From contig CM043969.1 of assembly GCA_014529385.2 (NCBI GenBank), forward strand, positions 16,444,446 through 16,508,445: 64,000 nucleotides of DNA, in the 5' to 3' direction. A program made the position numbers and the translations under genes. This document shows, in pieces, positions 11,482 to 22,632 of the stretch (the stretch's first letter is position 1; the number at the start of each line of letters is the position of its first letter). Below the pieces are notes generated by a model. The model did no database searches. It worked only from the letters and a program-made list of their open reading frames with translations, and was not told the DNA's origin. The DNA is from Adiantum capillus-veneris. Its lineage: Eukaryota; Streptophyta; Polypodiopsida; Polypodiales; Pteridaceae.

Positions 11482-12804
11482 AAACTCCAAGCAAGAGTTG
11501 AGGCTCGAGAACGACAACAACGTCTTAGACGCCAACGAGAGGCTAATCTGGGAATCACGCAAGCATTTTTCGAGGACACAGATGACGACTCATTAGAATC
11601 TGAGCCACCCCTACCATAACCAATTGAGCTAAATAGCCCCTATGGGAAAGTACTATACAATGCCTTATTAGATACGGGAGCTAAACACAATTTGTTGTCC
11701 TATGGAGTTTGGTGTCAATTAGGGAAACCGACCCTATCCCCAAGTACGATGCAAGTCAAGGGCATTAATAAAAAGAAAACTGCTATTCTTGGAGTCCTTC
11801 AGACCCCTGTTGTCTATGACAATGGAAGCATAGTGCAGAGGTTTCTAGTCATGCTCGCGGGAGCTATGGAAGGCAACGTAAACCTGGGACGCACGTGGAT
11901 TTTGGCAACCAAATGCACTATTGATTGGGATACTGGTAGTGTCACGACGTGACCACCGACTCTTACCCCTATCATTCAAGCAAAGTCACCTACGTTACAA
12001 ACTCTAGCAAAGTTGAAGGATAGCCAACATTCACAAGCCAAGGTGGTTAACTCGTCTTTGTCGGCTACCCATGAACCTAGCACTTCAACACTTGTAGTTG
12101 CAACAAGCAGTAATATTGCAAGTACTCAACCTGCACGACCTAAGAGTACATATCAATGGGTCCCCAAGGCCTTACTTCCAACTACCTCAACCCTCCCATC
12201 CATTTCAAGAAAAAATTTCCTTGGAGAACTAAGAGCGCGCTCTAGGGGAGTCAAGACCAAATCACGATGGATTCCAAAATGACTATTAGAAGCCCAAGGC
12301 TACTATGATGGAAATGATCAAATTTGGGTACCTAAAAGTAAAATGTGTCCTTCCCTATCGACAACAAACCCATATGATTCAAACAGTGTAACGCTAAAGC
12401 CAATGGCAGACCGTGGGAAGGGAAAGATCACAGAATGCTACACACCTAGTCCAGAGCTAGTTTGGGCTTCAAGGCAAAACCAATTTATTCCACCTAGCTC
12501 AGGAAGGGGGGAGTTCCATGAAGCTTCTAGATCCTCATGTAATACATCCATAGAGGTAAAAGCTTCTACACAGCCTCCATCTATAGTAGTGGACCTCCAT
12601 GAAGCTACAAAAGAATCCACACCTCCTAGTGTTCAAGAATCACCTGATGAACCACTTCAAGTTTGATCCTGGGAGAGTACCTTACCACCCTTGCAACTTG
12701 ACGAGGCACCTAGGGTAATAGAAAACTACTGGCAAAAATCCTCACCTATTACCAACTGGAACAATTGGTTTCAAAGGGTGACGAGCTCATTTCAAATGGT
12801 ATGA
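11482..12804 (+). pseudogene. Second protease-like domain (PR2) and W-P-K module of copy A
   Basis: This stays in the gag-pol frame after the integrase. Following a Gln/Arg-rich, coiled-coil-like link come LLDTGAKHNLLSYGVW (DTG 11671-11679), QVKGINKKKTAILGVL, RFLVMLAGAM and NLGRTW (LGR 11884-11892). The order of motifs is that of a retropepsin fold: D-T-G-A, a middle segment, then LGR. A Ser/Thr/Pro-rich tail follows with QWVPK, RWIPK, QIWVPK and a variant VWAS. Nonsense codons are TAA 11617, TGA 11950, 12280 and 12664, where B mostly has sense codons; the natural end is TGA 12802. Function is inferred only from motifs; a retropepsin-related non-catalytic domain is possible. Confidence 0.78.
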
Positions 12805-12811
12805 TCTACCC

Positions 12812-12914
12812 AAGGAAGGGGGGAGTGTTTGCTGACAGTCATCATTCACTTGCTTCCCTCTCAACCTTTCTCCCTGACCTCTTAATCTCTAATCTTAGGG
12901 AATGTATATATAAA
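12812..12914 (+). promoter_or_regulatory. Internal polypurine tract and TATA box before ORF3, copy A
   Basis: An AAGGAAGGGGGGAG tract (12812-12825) is followed by TGTTTGCTGACA. A TATATATAAA box lies at 12905-12914, 147 bases before the ORF3 ATG. The arrangement resembles a PPT/LTR junction with its own promoter. It could alternatively be a central polypurine tract used in plus-strand DNA synthesis. It is present at the same spacing in B and C. Confidence 0.55.
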
Positions 12915-13051
12915 TCCTTATACTCACAAAAACAAGATAAAAAAGTAAAAGACCAAGAGCCATAACACAAAATCATAAAAACAAATTATGCACAAGAACA
13001 CGACCCTTGTAATATTTGCACTCTAACCATCATCTATTTGCGTATACAGAT

Positions 13052-13474
13052 ATGGCTAGTATGCTAGAGTCATCCACTCCTGCCTTGGGTGAGAGGTACC
13101 CTCGTTACTTTTCACAAATATTTCACATGGTCTTTCCAGTGCTTGCATGTAAATGGGATTTGATAGGTATGCTAGCATGTGAGAGGAATTTTGAGGAGTT
13201 AGAATGGCTGGTACGTCTCTTGACCACGTCTGATCCATACTTAGTAGAGAGCGTTTCTCCCATTGCACAAGCCTACCCTTTTGACCAAGATGACTATAGG
13301 CGTCTAGTGACCTTCTTAGTAAACATGGGCACCTATGATGATGAAGAAAGTTTATAGGACTACACGGATGGCACATATGGTCTCATGGATGATGACTTTG
13401 TTTATCTCGACGACAAGGATAGGGGTTTAGCCTTAGGGTTTCCCCACAACCTCTATAATATCCTATTCCCTTGA
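13052..13474 (+). pseudogene. ORF3 of copy A (140 codons, one nonsense)
   Basis: A reading frame of exactly the same length as in B and C, starting MASMLESSTPALGERYP and ending NLYNILFP. It is acidic with no recognisable domain, signal peptide or zinc site. One TAG (13355-13357) replaces the CAG/CAT seen in B/C, so this copy would make about two thirds of the protein. The start follows CAG at 13047-13049, an acceptor-like trinucleotide. I do not recognise the family. Confidence 0.65.
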
Positions 13475-14833
13475 ATCTCTAGGGAGAGTGCAAATAATTA
13501 GGTTAGGGTTCCTTATGTTTTTTGTTGTGTTCAATAAGTGTTGGTACCTTTTCCCACTAATGTGCCTCCTGGAGGTATTCCTTTTGTTTCCTAGTGTGTA
13601 CAGGAGCGTGTTGCTATTGATAGGATTTGGACCTTCATGGAATCTTTATCTCGACTCACTGTTCAAATCAAGAGCGACCATCGACACAAACAGGTGTTTC
13701 TTGTCCATTAGCATTGCCCCTTATCTTTTTTGCATCTATGATTGTCTGCTTTAATTGTGATTGGTAGCCTAATATTCACCACATTTGCTTAGTATCAAAC
13801 ATTTAATTCAATGTAATTTTTTGTCATAATCACTTGTCTAGGTTTAAAAATCAGGCAGTCCGACTAGTCTAGTTTGACCAAGTTAGGTGTTAGAGATCTT
13901 CTCTTAATACCATGGGGAATTCCTTTCTAATAATCAATGGTTACTTAGGTTCTTAATCCGATTTAAGCAGCATTGTGTGAAATGTACTAGGGCTTTCTAG
14001 TGGGCTTGACACTATTGACCTTTAGCTTAAGTATTATAAAGGGAGTTTACTAGTGTGATAAGCCTGGGGAGGTGTATCAGTGTTATATGACCCCCCAAAG
14101 TTACAAAATTAAAATGCTGAAAATGAACAAACAAAAAATCAAAGTGCCACAATGTAAAATCTTAAGCTGGAAGAGAAATCTCAGCTCGATTTGGTACTTC
14201 ACTCACATGTATTGCCTATGATACTAGAGCCCTAGAGGTTCCCAGTGTGGGCGCTTTTCCTTGAAAAGCAAAAAACCCAAGGCATACAAAATAAGCACAC
14301 ACATCAAATTGAATCACTGTGAAAAGACTTTGGGGGGTCAAAGAAAAGGTAATCAGTCAGGCGATGATTTCATGAGAAATTCCTTTTATCGTAGCTTAAC
14401 TACAAGGTCCTCTAGGTATAGCCTCTAGTCAACCCTCGAACATGAAATACTTGGCTCTCGCGATTAAACAACTTAATTAACCAGAGAAAATTAAGAAGCT
14501 TACCCATGGTATTAATAGTTGATCTCTAGTGCCTTTCGATCGTTAAATTAGCCACCCCAGACTTGTTTAATTTTTTACCTTTACATCTGTTTATGCATTT
14601 GATTACATTGCAATTTAATGCTTATTGCTGACAAATTGTTTAAAATTCTGTTACCAATCAATTGTCTGCCTAAAATTGCATATGCTTTTTAATCACTTAT
14701 GAGAATGTAATTACTGTGCAATGTTGTTTGATTTTGCAATGACTAATGAAGGCTAAGGACATTCATCTCAAATGCTCTTCCACCTCGACCAATGAGCTTC
14801 AACTCAATAGCTTCCGAGGACGGAATCTACATC
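13475..14833 (+). other. 3' region of copy A, including hydrophobic ORF and inverted repeat
   Basis: ATG 13515-13754 gives a T-rich, hydrophobic reading frame (NKCWYLFPLMCLLEV) that diverges in its second half from B and C because of an indel. Beyond it the region is noncoding but well conserved among A, B and C. It holds the inverted repeat GACCCCCCAAAGT (14089-14101) / ACTTTGGGGGGTC (14327-14339), which encloses smaller hairpins such as GCTTTTCCTTGAAAAGC. Confidence 0.6.
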
Positions 14834-14844
14834 AGGAAGGGGGG
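14834..14844 (+). other. Polypurine tract of copy A
   Basis: AGGAAGGGGGG, then CA and the LTR start TGTTAACC. This is the expected plus-strand primer for reverse transcription. C has the equivalent at 18595-18605 and B at 47983-47993. Confidence 0.85.
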
Positions 14845-14846
14845 CA

Positions 14847-15507
<661 letters not shown>

Positions 15508-16560
15508 CTATCTGAGAGTATTATCCAAGTCAAGGGTGTCAACAAGAGAAAAACTTCGGTTTTTGGAATCTGGCACACTTCTGTCAGTTATGACAATGGG
15601 GTTGTAGCTCAAGACTTTTTGGTCATGCTTGTTGGAACTATGGAAAGTAATATAAACCTAGGACACACGTGGATGATAGCGACCAAATGTACTATTGATT
15701 GGGGGACGGGGGGTGTCACAACACAGAAACCAACTCTTAGCCTTGCCACTCAAGCCATAGTCCCTGAGATATTGCCTCTTAAGGAAATAAAACCCAAAAA
15801 ATTGCATGTCCAAGAGGTTGAACCATATATCCCCATAGCCAACTCCCTAGATCTTCAACTGATGTAGTTGAAATAAAGCTTGGGACACACAAAACCCATC
15901 CCAAATAACAAAGAAAACATACAAGTGGGTCCCTAAAGCTTCTTTAGCGACCATAGCTAGTGCTAAAAGATAGGAGCCTGGTAAGAGACGTGCCATTCGC
16001 CCCAAGATATGTAAAGAAACATTGCGCTGGATTCCTAAAAAACTATTGGAAGCCCAAGGCTACTATGAAGGAAATGATCAAATCTGGGTGCCAAAACGTA
16101 AATTGTGCTCTTGCTTGCCACCGGGCCCATGTGAGCTCAATCCTGTGGCTCCAAAACAAATTGAAGATCGCGGAAAGGAAAAGATCACGGAATGCGACAC
16201 ACTCGCTCCAGAGCTAGTTTGGGTACCAAAGAAAGAACGAATTGTTCCACCTAGGTCAAGAACAATGAAATCAAATGAAGCTTCTTGCTCTTCGTGTAGT
16301 TCCTATACGGAAATAAGAGCTTCAACACAACCTCCACCTACCATTAATGGTACATATCCATACAAGCAATAAAGAGTTTGCACCTCCCGTTGTAAGTTCA
16401 CCACCTACAACAATGTTACAAATAAAATTATGGGAGAGTACCTTACCACCCTTGCAACTAGATGAAACGCATAGGGTGGTCGAAAACTATTGGTTAAATC
16501 CTTCACCTATAACAACTTGGACTGGTTTCAAAGGGTGACGACATCATTCCAAAAGGTATG
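15508..16560 (+). pseudogene. Copy C second protease (C-terminal half) and W-P-K module
   Basis: It resumes C's frame exactly where A interrupted it: IIQVKGVNKRKTSVFG, DFLVMLVGTM and NLGHTW (LGR changed to LGH), then TAG 15865. The following W-P-K module is in another frame, so a frameshift has occurred: YKWVPKAS, RWIPKKLLEAQGYY, QIWVPKRK and VWVPKKE. A further frameshift lies near 16370. The closing segment matches the last residues before ORF3 in A and B. Confidence 0.78.
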
Positions 16561-16568
16561 ATCTACCC

Positions 16569-16671
16569 AAGGAAGGAGGGAGTGTTTGCTGACATCCATC
16601 ATTCACTTGCTTCTCTCTCAACCTTCCTCCCTGACCTCTTAATCTGCAATCTTAGGGAATGTATATATAAA
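16569..16671 (+). promoter_or_regulatory. Internal polypurine tract and TATA box before ORF3, copy C
   Basis: AAGGAAGGAGGGAG (16569-16582), then TGTTTGCTGACATCC, and TATATATAAA at 16662-16671, again 147 bases before the ORF3 ATG. Confidence 0.55.
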
Positions 16672-16808
16672 GCCTTATACTCACAAAAACAAGATAAAAA
16701 AGTAAAAGAGCAAGAGCCATAACAAAAAATCATAAAAACACATTATGCACAAGAACACGACCCTTGTAATATTTGCACTCTAACCATCATCTATTTGCGT
16801 GTACAGAT

Positions 16809-17231
16809 ATGGCTAGTACGCTAGAGTCATCCACTCCTGCCTTGGGTGAGAGGTACCCTCATTACTTTTCACAAATGTTTCACATGGTCATTCCTGTGCT
16901 TGCATGTGAATGGAATTTGGTAGGTACGCTAGCATGTGAGAGTAATTTTGAGGAGTTAGAGTGGCTGATACGTCTCTTGACCACGTCTGATCCAAACTTA
17001 GTAGAGAGCGTTTCTCCCATTGCACAAGCCTACCCTTTTGACCAAGATGACTATAGGAGTCTAGTGACCTTCTTAGTAAACATGGGTACCTATGATGAAG
17101 AAGAAGATTTACATGACTACACAGATGGCACATATGGTCTCATGGATGATTACTTTGTTTATCTCGACGACGAGGATAGGGGTTTAGCCTTAGGGTTTCC
17201 CCCCAATCTTTACAATATCCTATTCTCTTGA
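16809..17231 (+). CDS. ORF3 of copy C, intact 140-aa accessory protein of unknown function
   Basis: ATG to TGA, 141 codons including the stop, starting MASTLESSTPALGERYP and ending NLYNILFS. It differs from B's ORF3 by about twenty residues but has no indel. Features include a central hydrophobic/aromatic stretch (FHMVIPVLACEW), a FEELEWLIRLL helix-like segment, and an acidic tail rich in Asp, Glu and Tyr. The ATG follows GTACAG (AG at 16805-16806), which could serve as a splice acceptor. No family is recognised. The open frame despite decay elsewhere in C is notable but could be chance over this length. Confidence 0.68.
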   Translation: MASTLESSTPALGERYPHYFSQMFHMVIPVLACEWNLVGTLACESNFEELEWLIRLLTTSDPNLVESVSPIAQAYPFDQDDYRSLVTFLVNMGTYDEEEDLHDYTDGTYGLMDDYFVYLDDEDRGLALGFPPNLYNILFS

Positions 17232-17285
17232 TTCTCTAGGGGGAGTGCAAATAATTAGGTTAGGTTTCCTTATGTTTTTTTAATT

Positions 17286-17525
17286 ATGTTCAATAAGTGT
17301 TGGTACCTTTTCCCATTGATATGCCTCCTAGAGGTATTCTTTGTGTTTCCTAGTGTGTACAGGAATGTGTTGTTGTTGTTAGGATTTGGACCTTCATGGA
17401 ATCTTTCTCTCGTTCACACTTCAAATCAAGCACGACCATCAACACAAACAGGTGTTTCTTGTCCATTAGCATTGCTCCTTATCTTTTTTGCATCCATGCT
17501 TTTCTGCTTTAATTGTGATTGGTAG
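17286..17525 (+). other. Hydrophobic reading frame downstream of ORF3, copy C
   Basis: 79 codons from ATG, with two hydrophobic stretches (CLLEVFFVFPSVY..VLLLLGFG and CPLALLLIFFASMLFCF) that could be membrane segments. It is similar over its length to B's version. The sequence is T-rich, which by itself produces hydrophobic codons, so coding status is uncertain. Position after ORF3 recalls envelope-like genes of some plant LTR elements, but no fusion peptide or cleavage site is seen. Confidence 0.35.
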
Positions 17526-18605
17526 CATAATATTCAGTGCCTTTGTTTAGTATCAAACATTAAATTCAATGTAATTTCTGTCATAATCACTTGTCTAGGT
17601 TTAAAAATCAAGCAGTCCGACTAAGCTAGTTTGATCAAGCTAGACGCTAGAGATCTTCTCTTAACATCATGGGGAATGCCTTCCTAATAATTAATGGTTA
17701 CTTAGGTTCTTAATTCGATTTATGGAACATTGTGTGAAATGTACTAGGGCTTTCTAGTGGGTTGAGTCCCTATTGACCTTTATCTTAAGTATTATAAAGG
17801 GATTTTACTAGTGTGATGAGCCTGGGGAGGGTAACTGTGTTATATGATCCCCCAAAGTTACAAAATTTAAATGTTGAAAACGAACAAACAAAAAAAATCA
17901 AAGTGCCACAATGTAAAATCTTAAGCTGGAAGAGAAATCTCAGCTTGATTTGGTACTTCACTCACATGTATCGCCTATGGTACTAGAGCCCTAGAGGTTC
18001 CCAGTGTGGGCGCTTTTCCTTGAAAAGCAAAAAACCCAAGGCATACAAAATAAGCACACACGTCAAAATTGAAACAATGTGAAAAGACTTTGGGGGGTCA
18101 AAGAAACGGAAATAAGCCAGGCGATGATTTCATGAGCAATTCCTTTTATCGTAGCTTAACTACAAGGTCTTCTAGGTATAGCCTCTAGTCAGCCCTCGAA
18201 CATGAAATACTTGGCTCTTGCGATTAAGCAACTTAATTGACCTGAGAAAATTAAGAAGCTTACCCATGGTATTAAAAGTCGATCTTTAGTGCCTTTCGAC
18301 CGTTGAATTAGCAACCCCGAACTTGTTTAGTTTTTTACCTTCCCAACTGTTTATGTGTTTGATTATATTGCACTTTAATGTTTATTGCTGACAAATGGTT
18401 AAGAATTATGCTACCAATCAATTTGTCTGCCTAAAACTGCATATGCTTTTTAATTGTATATGAGAATGCAATTACTGTGCCAATGTTGTTTGATTTTGTA
18501 GTGACTAAAGAAGGCTAAGGACATTCATCTCAAATGCTCTTCCACCTCGACGAACGAGCTTAACTCAATAGCTTCCGAAGACGGAATCTACATCAAGAAG
18601 GGGGG
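17526..18605 (+). other. Noncoding 3' region and polypurine tract of copy C
   Basis: The conserved inverted repeat is at 17846-17858 (GATCCCCCAAAGT) and 18087-18099 (ACTTTGGGGGGTC); its single change leaves a G-U pair in RNA. The region ends in the polypurine tract AAGAAGGGGGG (18595-18605) before the LTR. Confidence 0.65.
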
Positions 18606-18666
18606 CATGTTAACCCTCACGGCTCACAGACACCCTATCACCTACGACGGACATTGTATTATTTAC

Positions 18667-18856
18667 TGTTGGGGTATATAGGCGTCTGTGCCTTGCCCGA
18701 CCGCCCAGAGTCTGGGCGCCCACTGACTTGTATACCTTATACATAGCATAAGTGTATAGGGGGCTGCTCACTCTTTGAGTCTCCCCACCCACATCGTGTG
18801 TGTCTCTCCTTCTCTCTCTCTCACTCTCCGTCTGTGGTGCTCCCCGATCCCCTTCA
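18667..18856 (+). repeat. 5' LTR of element D
   Basis: TGTTGGGGTATATAGG to CCCCTTCA, 190 bases, with a CT-rich 3' half. Nearly identical to 22445-22632. Confidence 0.95.
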
Positions 18857-18858
18857 AT

Positions 18859-18870
18859 TGGTATCAGAGC
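18859..18870 (+). other. Primer-binding site of element D (initiator tRNA-Met)
   Basis: TGGTATCAGAGC, complementary to the 3' end of plant initiator tRNA-Met, two bases after the LTR. Confidence 0.92.
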
Positions 18871-20541
18871 TATGGTGACCGCGGAGAGCACGACGGCTTT
18901 GAGAGCTTCGAGGCGATAGCTCGCTCGCTCTCGACGGTAAAGAGATTAAGAAAGCTTGGAAGCTTTGTGAGAATACAATGGGAGCTTGTGAGCTCAGTTG
19001 AGAGTGATGTATGCTCTTGTGGAAGCTCAGAAAGGAGTGAGGAAGATTGTGTGTAAGTGAAGGTGTTGCCCTAAAACTGTGTGCACAGCAGCACAGTTTT
19101 CAGATTCATTTTTCTCCTTGTAGAATGCAGATCTAAGAATTCTATATTCCGTGCCCATCCGTTTCGACGTGGTCTACAACTTTGCAGAAGAAACTTTTTG
19201 CAAATTCCTCACCGTTTTGCTGATATTCAGCTCAGACTGACTGTATACAGAAATTCCAGATTTTCTGTTGTCGCATTGTGTGTGAGTTTGATGCACTTTT
19301 GGAAGCACGGGAGATGCTTGAAGTTGAGTGCATAAATTCTGAGCTAAAGATGCAATTGCAGCTTGTGTTAAGCTTGTGGTTTGAGGGTTTTTTGGTAGAC
19401 TTGGGCAACGAAGTACGGAGGCGTTTACACACCATCGAGGCGGTCTCTTGAGAGACGCAAGTTTTTTGGAGCACACAGGTGGATCTTCTTTCACTGGTTT
19501 TCACAGAATACTTTGGCAGTGATTTTGTGCTTGGATTCATGGTCTTTGCGGATGGTTTGCATATGGTTATGGCGCATGGTTGATGCCCATTATACATGCA
19601 TTTTGGCGAGCACTTTCAAGTGCTGGTGAGCTCTCTTGAGAGCATTGTTTTCGCATTGAATAAGTTTTCGGATTGCAAATCTTTTGGCACTTGCTTATGC
19701 GCGGTCACTCCATTGATGTACGTTGAGTGCGGATTGCCATTGTATGTGAAAATGTGGAGCTATTTTGGCATTTCTACTCATTGGCATTGAGTAGTGTTAT
19801 GGTCTATGGTAGAGATTGTACTTGAGTTTTTTGCTCAGTTTTCAGGGAAAATTCTGTCGGATTTTTCCCAGATTCTCGCCATATTTTGTGATCGAGTGTT
19901 TACTCTCACTTTGATAGGTTTTGTCAGTTTGGACACAGTTTTGTGTTTTGTATCCACTCTCACAAGAGTGAGGAGTTGTGTATCTTTCTTTGCTTGAGAC
20001 AGTGGTTTGCTCTCAGGTGGGAGAGTCTTGTGATCTCGAGCATTGTTTGCCATAGTTTTGTAGAGTTTATGCATGTATATTGAGTGTAGTTTGATGTGCA
20101 TTGATTGCTCATTGTATTGAGCTTGCAGGACAATGGTTATTTTGTGTTGATAGCCATTGTGCGTCAAAACTCTGGCAAAATTTTCCCAGGAGTTTTATGC
20201 GTATCATTTATGCGATCTAGGTAGAGATTGCGGGTTGCACTCAGCATTTGCGTGCGGTGTTCTCTGCAGGTGGGAGATTTGTGCGTGTGTATGCATCGAT
20301 ACCGCACAGTGTGGGCTTGGTGATTAGCTCACAGATTGCAGTGTGATACTAGAGCATGCAAGGCTTGTATTGACATTCCGGGAGCTCTATTTTGGAGTGT
20401 GTCTCACAGGTTTTACATTGTGTTTCTGGCCATATTTGTAGACAGTTTCCAGGTGCTGTTGGTGAGGTGGTTTTGCTATCTAGCTTGCTACTTGTGCTCA
20501 TGGCAGAGACAGGTGATTGATCAGATTGTGACCTCTCACAG
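18871..20541 (+). other. Leader of element D, no gene seen
   Basis: About 1.7 kb of T/G-rich sequence with only short, unrelated reading frames on both strands. The length is unusual for a copia leader and it may hold packaging or regulatory sequence. Confidence 0.55.
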
Positions 20542-22365
20542 ATGCGCGTGTTTGATGGGTCAGACTTTGCGGCATAGAGAGAGTGTATGCTTGATGCATT
20601 GACACAGCGAGGGTTGCATCGACCATTGAGTGGTGATGCAGGTAGACCTTCAAACATGTCTGACGATCAGTGGCAGGAGCTAGAGAAGATGGCACTATCT
20701 ACGCTCTCTTTGCACCTTGAGGAATCTGTATATGTTCTTGTTATGTATGAGACTACTTCAAGAGCACTTTGGCACAGATTACATGATATGTATGATAGAT
20801 CTGAGTCATCACGGACTCGTGTGAGACATGTACATTCACGAGCACGCCGACAGGTGACATGTTGGTATTGTGGTCATTCTGGACACGTTAGACGGCGTTG
20901 TTTTCGTCGTATGCGACATCGTAGGAGACATGGCAGTCTCAGAGATGTATGTAGTGATGCCATGGACTCAGTTGCTTTGACAGTTGAGGCACATGTAGTG
21001 TCGGAGTATACTAGTGACGGGGATGTCACTTTTACCTCGAGCTATGCACGAGATGCTATACATGTGGATAGTGCACTCCCTTCGCAGTGGTTGCTAGACG
21101 CAGATGCTATGTTTCATGTCACGCCGCACCGTGCATGGTTTTGTAGATATTCTAGCGGGATGCTTGGCAGTGTACGTTTGACCAATGGATCGGTGCATGC
21201 GATAGCAGGTGCAGGAGATGTGAGACTGTCATTACCGAGTGGTGCATCTTACTTGTTACGACATGTGCGCTATGTACCAGATTTGACAGTGAGTTTGATC
21301 TCGATTGGTCAGCTTAGAGATTGTGGATGTCAGATTTCGCTATGAGAGCGAGATTTTGTGATGCATTTGGGTTTGCTAGTGATTGCGAGAGGTGCCAGGA
21401 GTGGTACAGGTTACCCATTGCATGTGGATCACGGGAGAGACGGTGTTGTCTCTGTGATCATGCAACCAGGTAGACAGCGAGAGAGTAGGCGAGTCTCTTT
21501 TGCTTTTGGGTTGCATGATGCTTTGCATGGAGTGCAGAGTAGTGAGCTCGTTGTGCACACAGTTGGGGCACGACTTGAGCAGTCACACAGAGAGGTGACA
21601 GAGTCATACATGCATGCTTTTCTAGTGACTGAGCAAAGCAGAGAGTCAGTTGTGCGAGATACTTCTATGCAGGATAGACAGGTAGAGCGGTCTTGCTCTA
21701 GTGAGTCACGACAGGAGGACGTTGTGCAAGAGTCTATGCATACCGAGTTAGAGCATGAGAGCTCTAGTGAGTCACAGCAGATTGAGTGGTCATGTTTGCA
21801 GTGGATGATTGCAGAGGAGACTGAGATGTCATCGATTATGCAATCATTCCTTTCTATGCTCGACAGTGAGCATGGGAATATAGTTGTGCAGGATATGTCT
21901 TCCAGCAGACACCTAGAGCAGCTGGTTTGCTATGAGGTTGCACGACAGGTTGATGCGTCTTTTGTGGACAGTCAGGAGATGCATGTGGCTTACATGCCTT
22001 GTCAGTCAGAGATGCCTATTGCCAGGGATATATATGTTGATGCATGCTCCGTAGAGCTAGCAGGGCCCGCTAGCATTGCATCGGAATTCGGTGGTCTCAT
22101 GTATGAGATGTTGATCTTGAGACCAGATATCGCAGCTGCAGTGGGAGCATTTGCAGCAGGGTTGATCAGTCGTTCGATGATTGATCTCGGCATAGAGCAT
22201 AGGGGAGGTTTGCAGGTATTGGACCGATACTTGCAGGAGTGCATGAGCTCTTATAGACTATTTGCAAAGCTTGGAGCTAGCTCTGTGTGGCTTCCGCAGA
22301 GGGATGTTTGTCTATCAGTAGAGCCAGATGCACACGATCACAGCCAGCCAGTGGGCATCGATTGA
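20542..22365 (+). pseudogene. Element D fused gag-protease-RT remnant frame
   Basis: One frame with two stops: TAG 20575-20577, at the place where copia Gag usually has Trp (DFAA*RECM), and TGA 21343-21345. Gag: MSDDQWQELEKMALSTLSLHL and ALWHRLHDMYD, then zinc knuckle CWYCGHSGHVRRRC. Protease: WLLDADAMFHVTPHR, where DSGAS has become DADAM so it is probably inactive, and RYVPDLTVSLISIGQL. Pre-integrase: LVIARGARSGTGYPLHV. A Ser/Glu/Gln-rich stretch then replaces integrase and most of RT, followed by GGLMYEMLILRPDIAAAVG and DRYLQ from the RT C-terminus. The 335-codon part 21358-22365 is fully open. Confidence 0.8.
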
Positions 22366-22444
22366 GAGCGGTTTTCTCTCACCTTTTGTAGTCTTTAGAC
22401 TAGGTTCCCTTGCTTAAAGGCACAGTCTCCTTTAAGTGGGAGGT

Positions 22445-22632
22445 TGTTGGGGTATAGGCGTCTGTGCCTTGCCCGACCGCCCAGAGTCTGGGCGCCCACT
22501 GACTTGTATACCTTATACATAGCATAAGTGTATAGGGGGCTGCTCACTCTTTGAGTCTCCCCACCCACATTGTGTGTGTCTCTCCTTCTCTCTCTCTCAC
22601 TCTCCGTCTGTGGTGCTCCCCGATCCCCTTCA
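22445..22632 (+). repeat. 3' LTR of element D
   Basis: 188 bases, TGTTGGGGTATAGGCG to CCCCTTCA, directly after the polypurine tract (22434-22444). Confidence 0.95.

Larger units (their letters stand above)
18667..22632 (+). mobile_element. Non-autonomous copia-type LTR element D
   Basis: 3966 bases with 5-bp target duplication TTTAC (18662-18666 and 22633-22637). LTRs are 190 and 188 bases, TGTTGGGG...CCCTTCA, differing only by one TA repeat and one C/T change, so the insertion is recent. Primer site for initiator tRNA-Met at 18859; polypurine tract AAGTGGGAGGT at 22434-22444. The internal region has a 1.7-kb noncoding leader and one reading frame holding copia gag, protease, pre-integrase and the tail of reverse transcriptase. 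Integrase and the RT catalytic core are absent, so it must rely on enzymes from another element. Confidence 0.93.

Noticed and set aside
17286-17525. Calling the hydrophobic frame an envelope gene
   Set aside because: No signal peptide, cleavage site or fusion peptide can be seen and T-rich DNA gives hydrophobic codons by default, so only a hydrophobic frame is reported.
19081-20602. Short frames in the leader of element D
   Set aside because: Overlapping on both strands, no similarity to each other or to known domains, and located before the recognised gag start.
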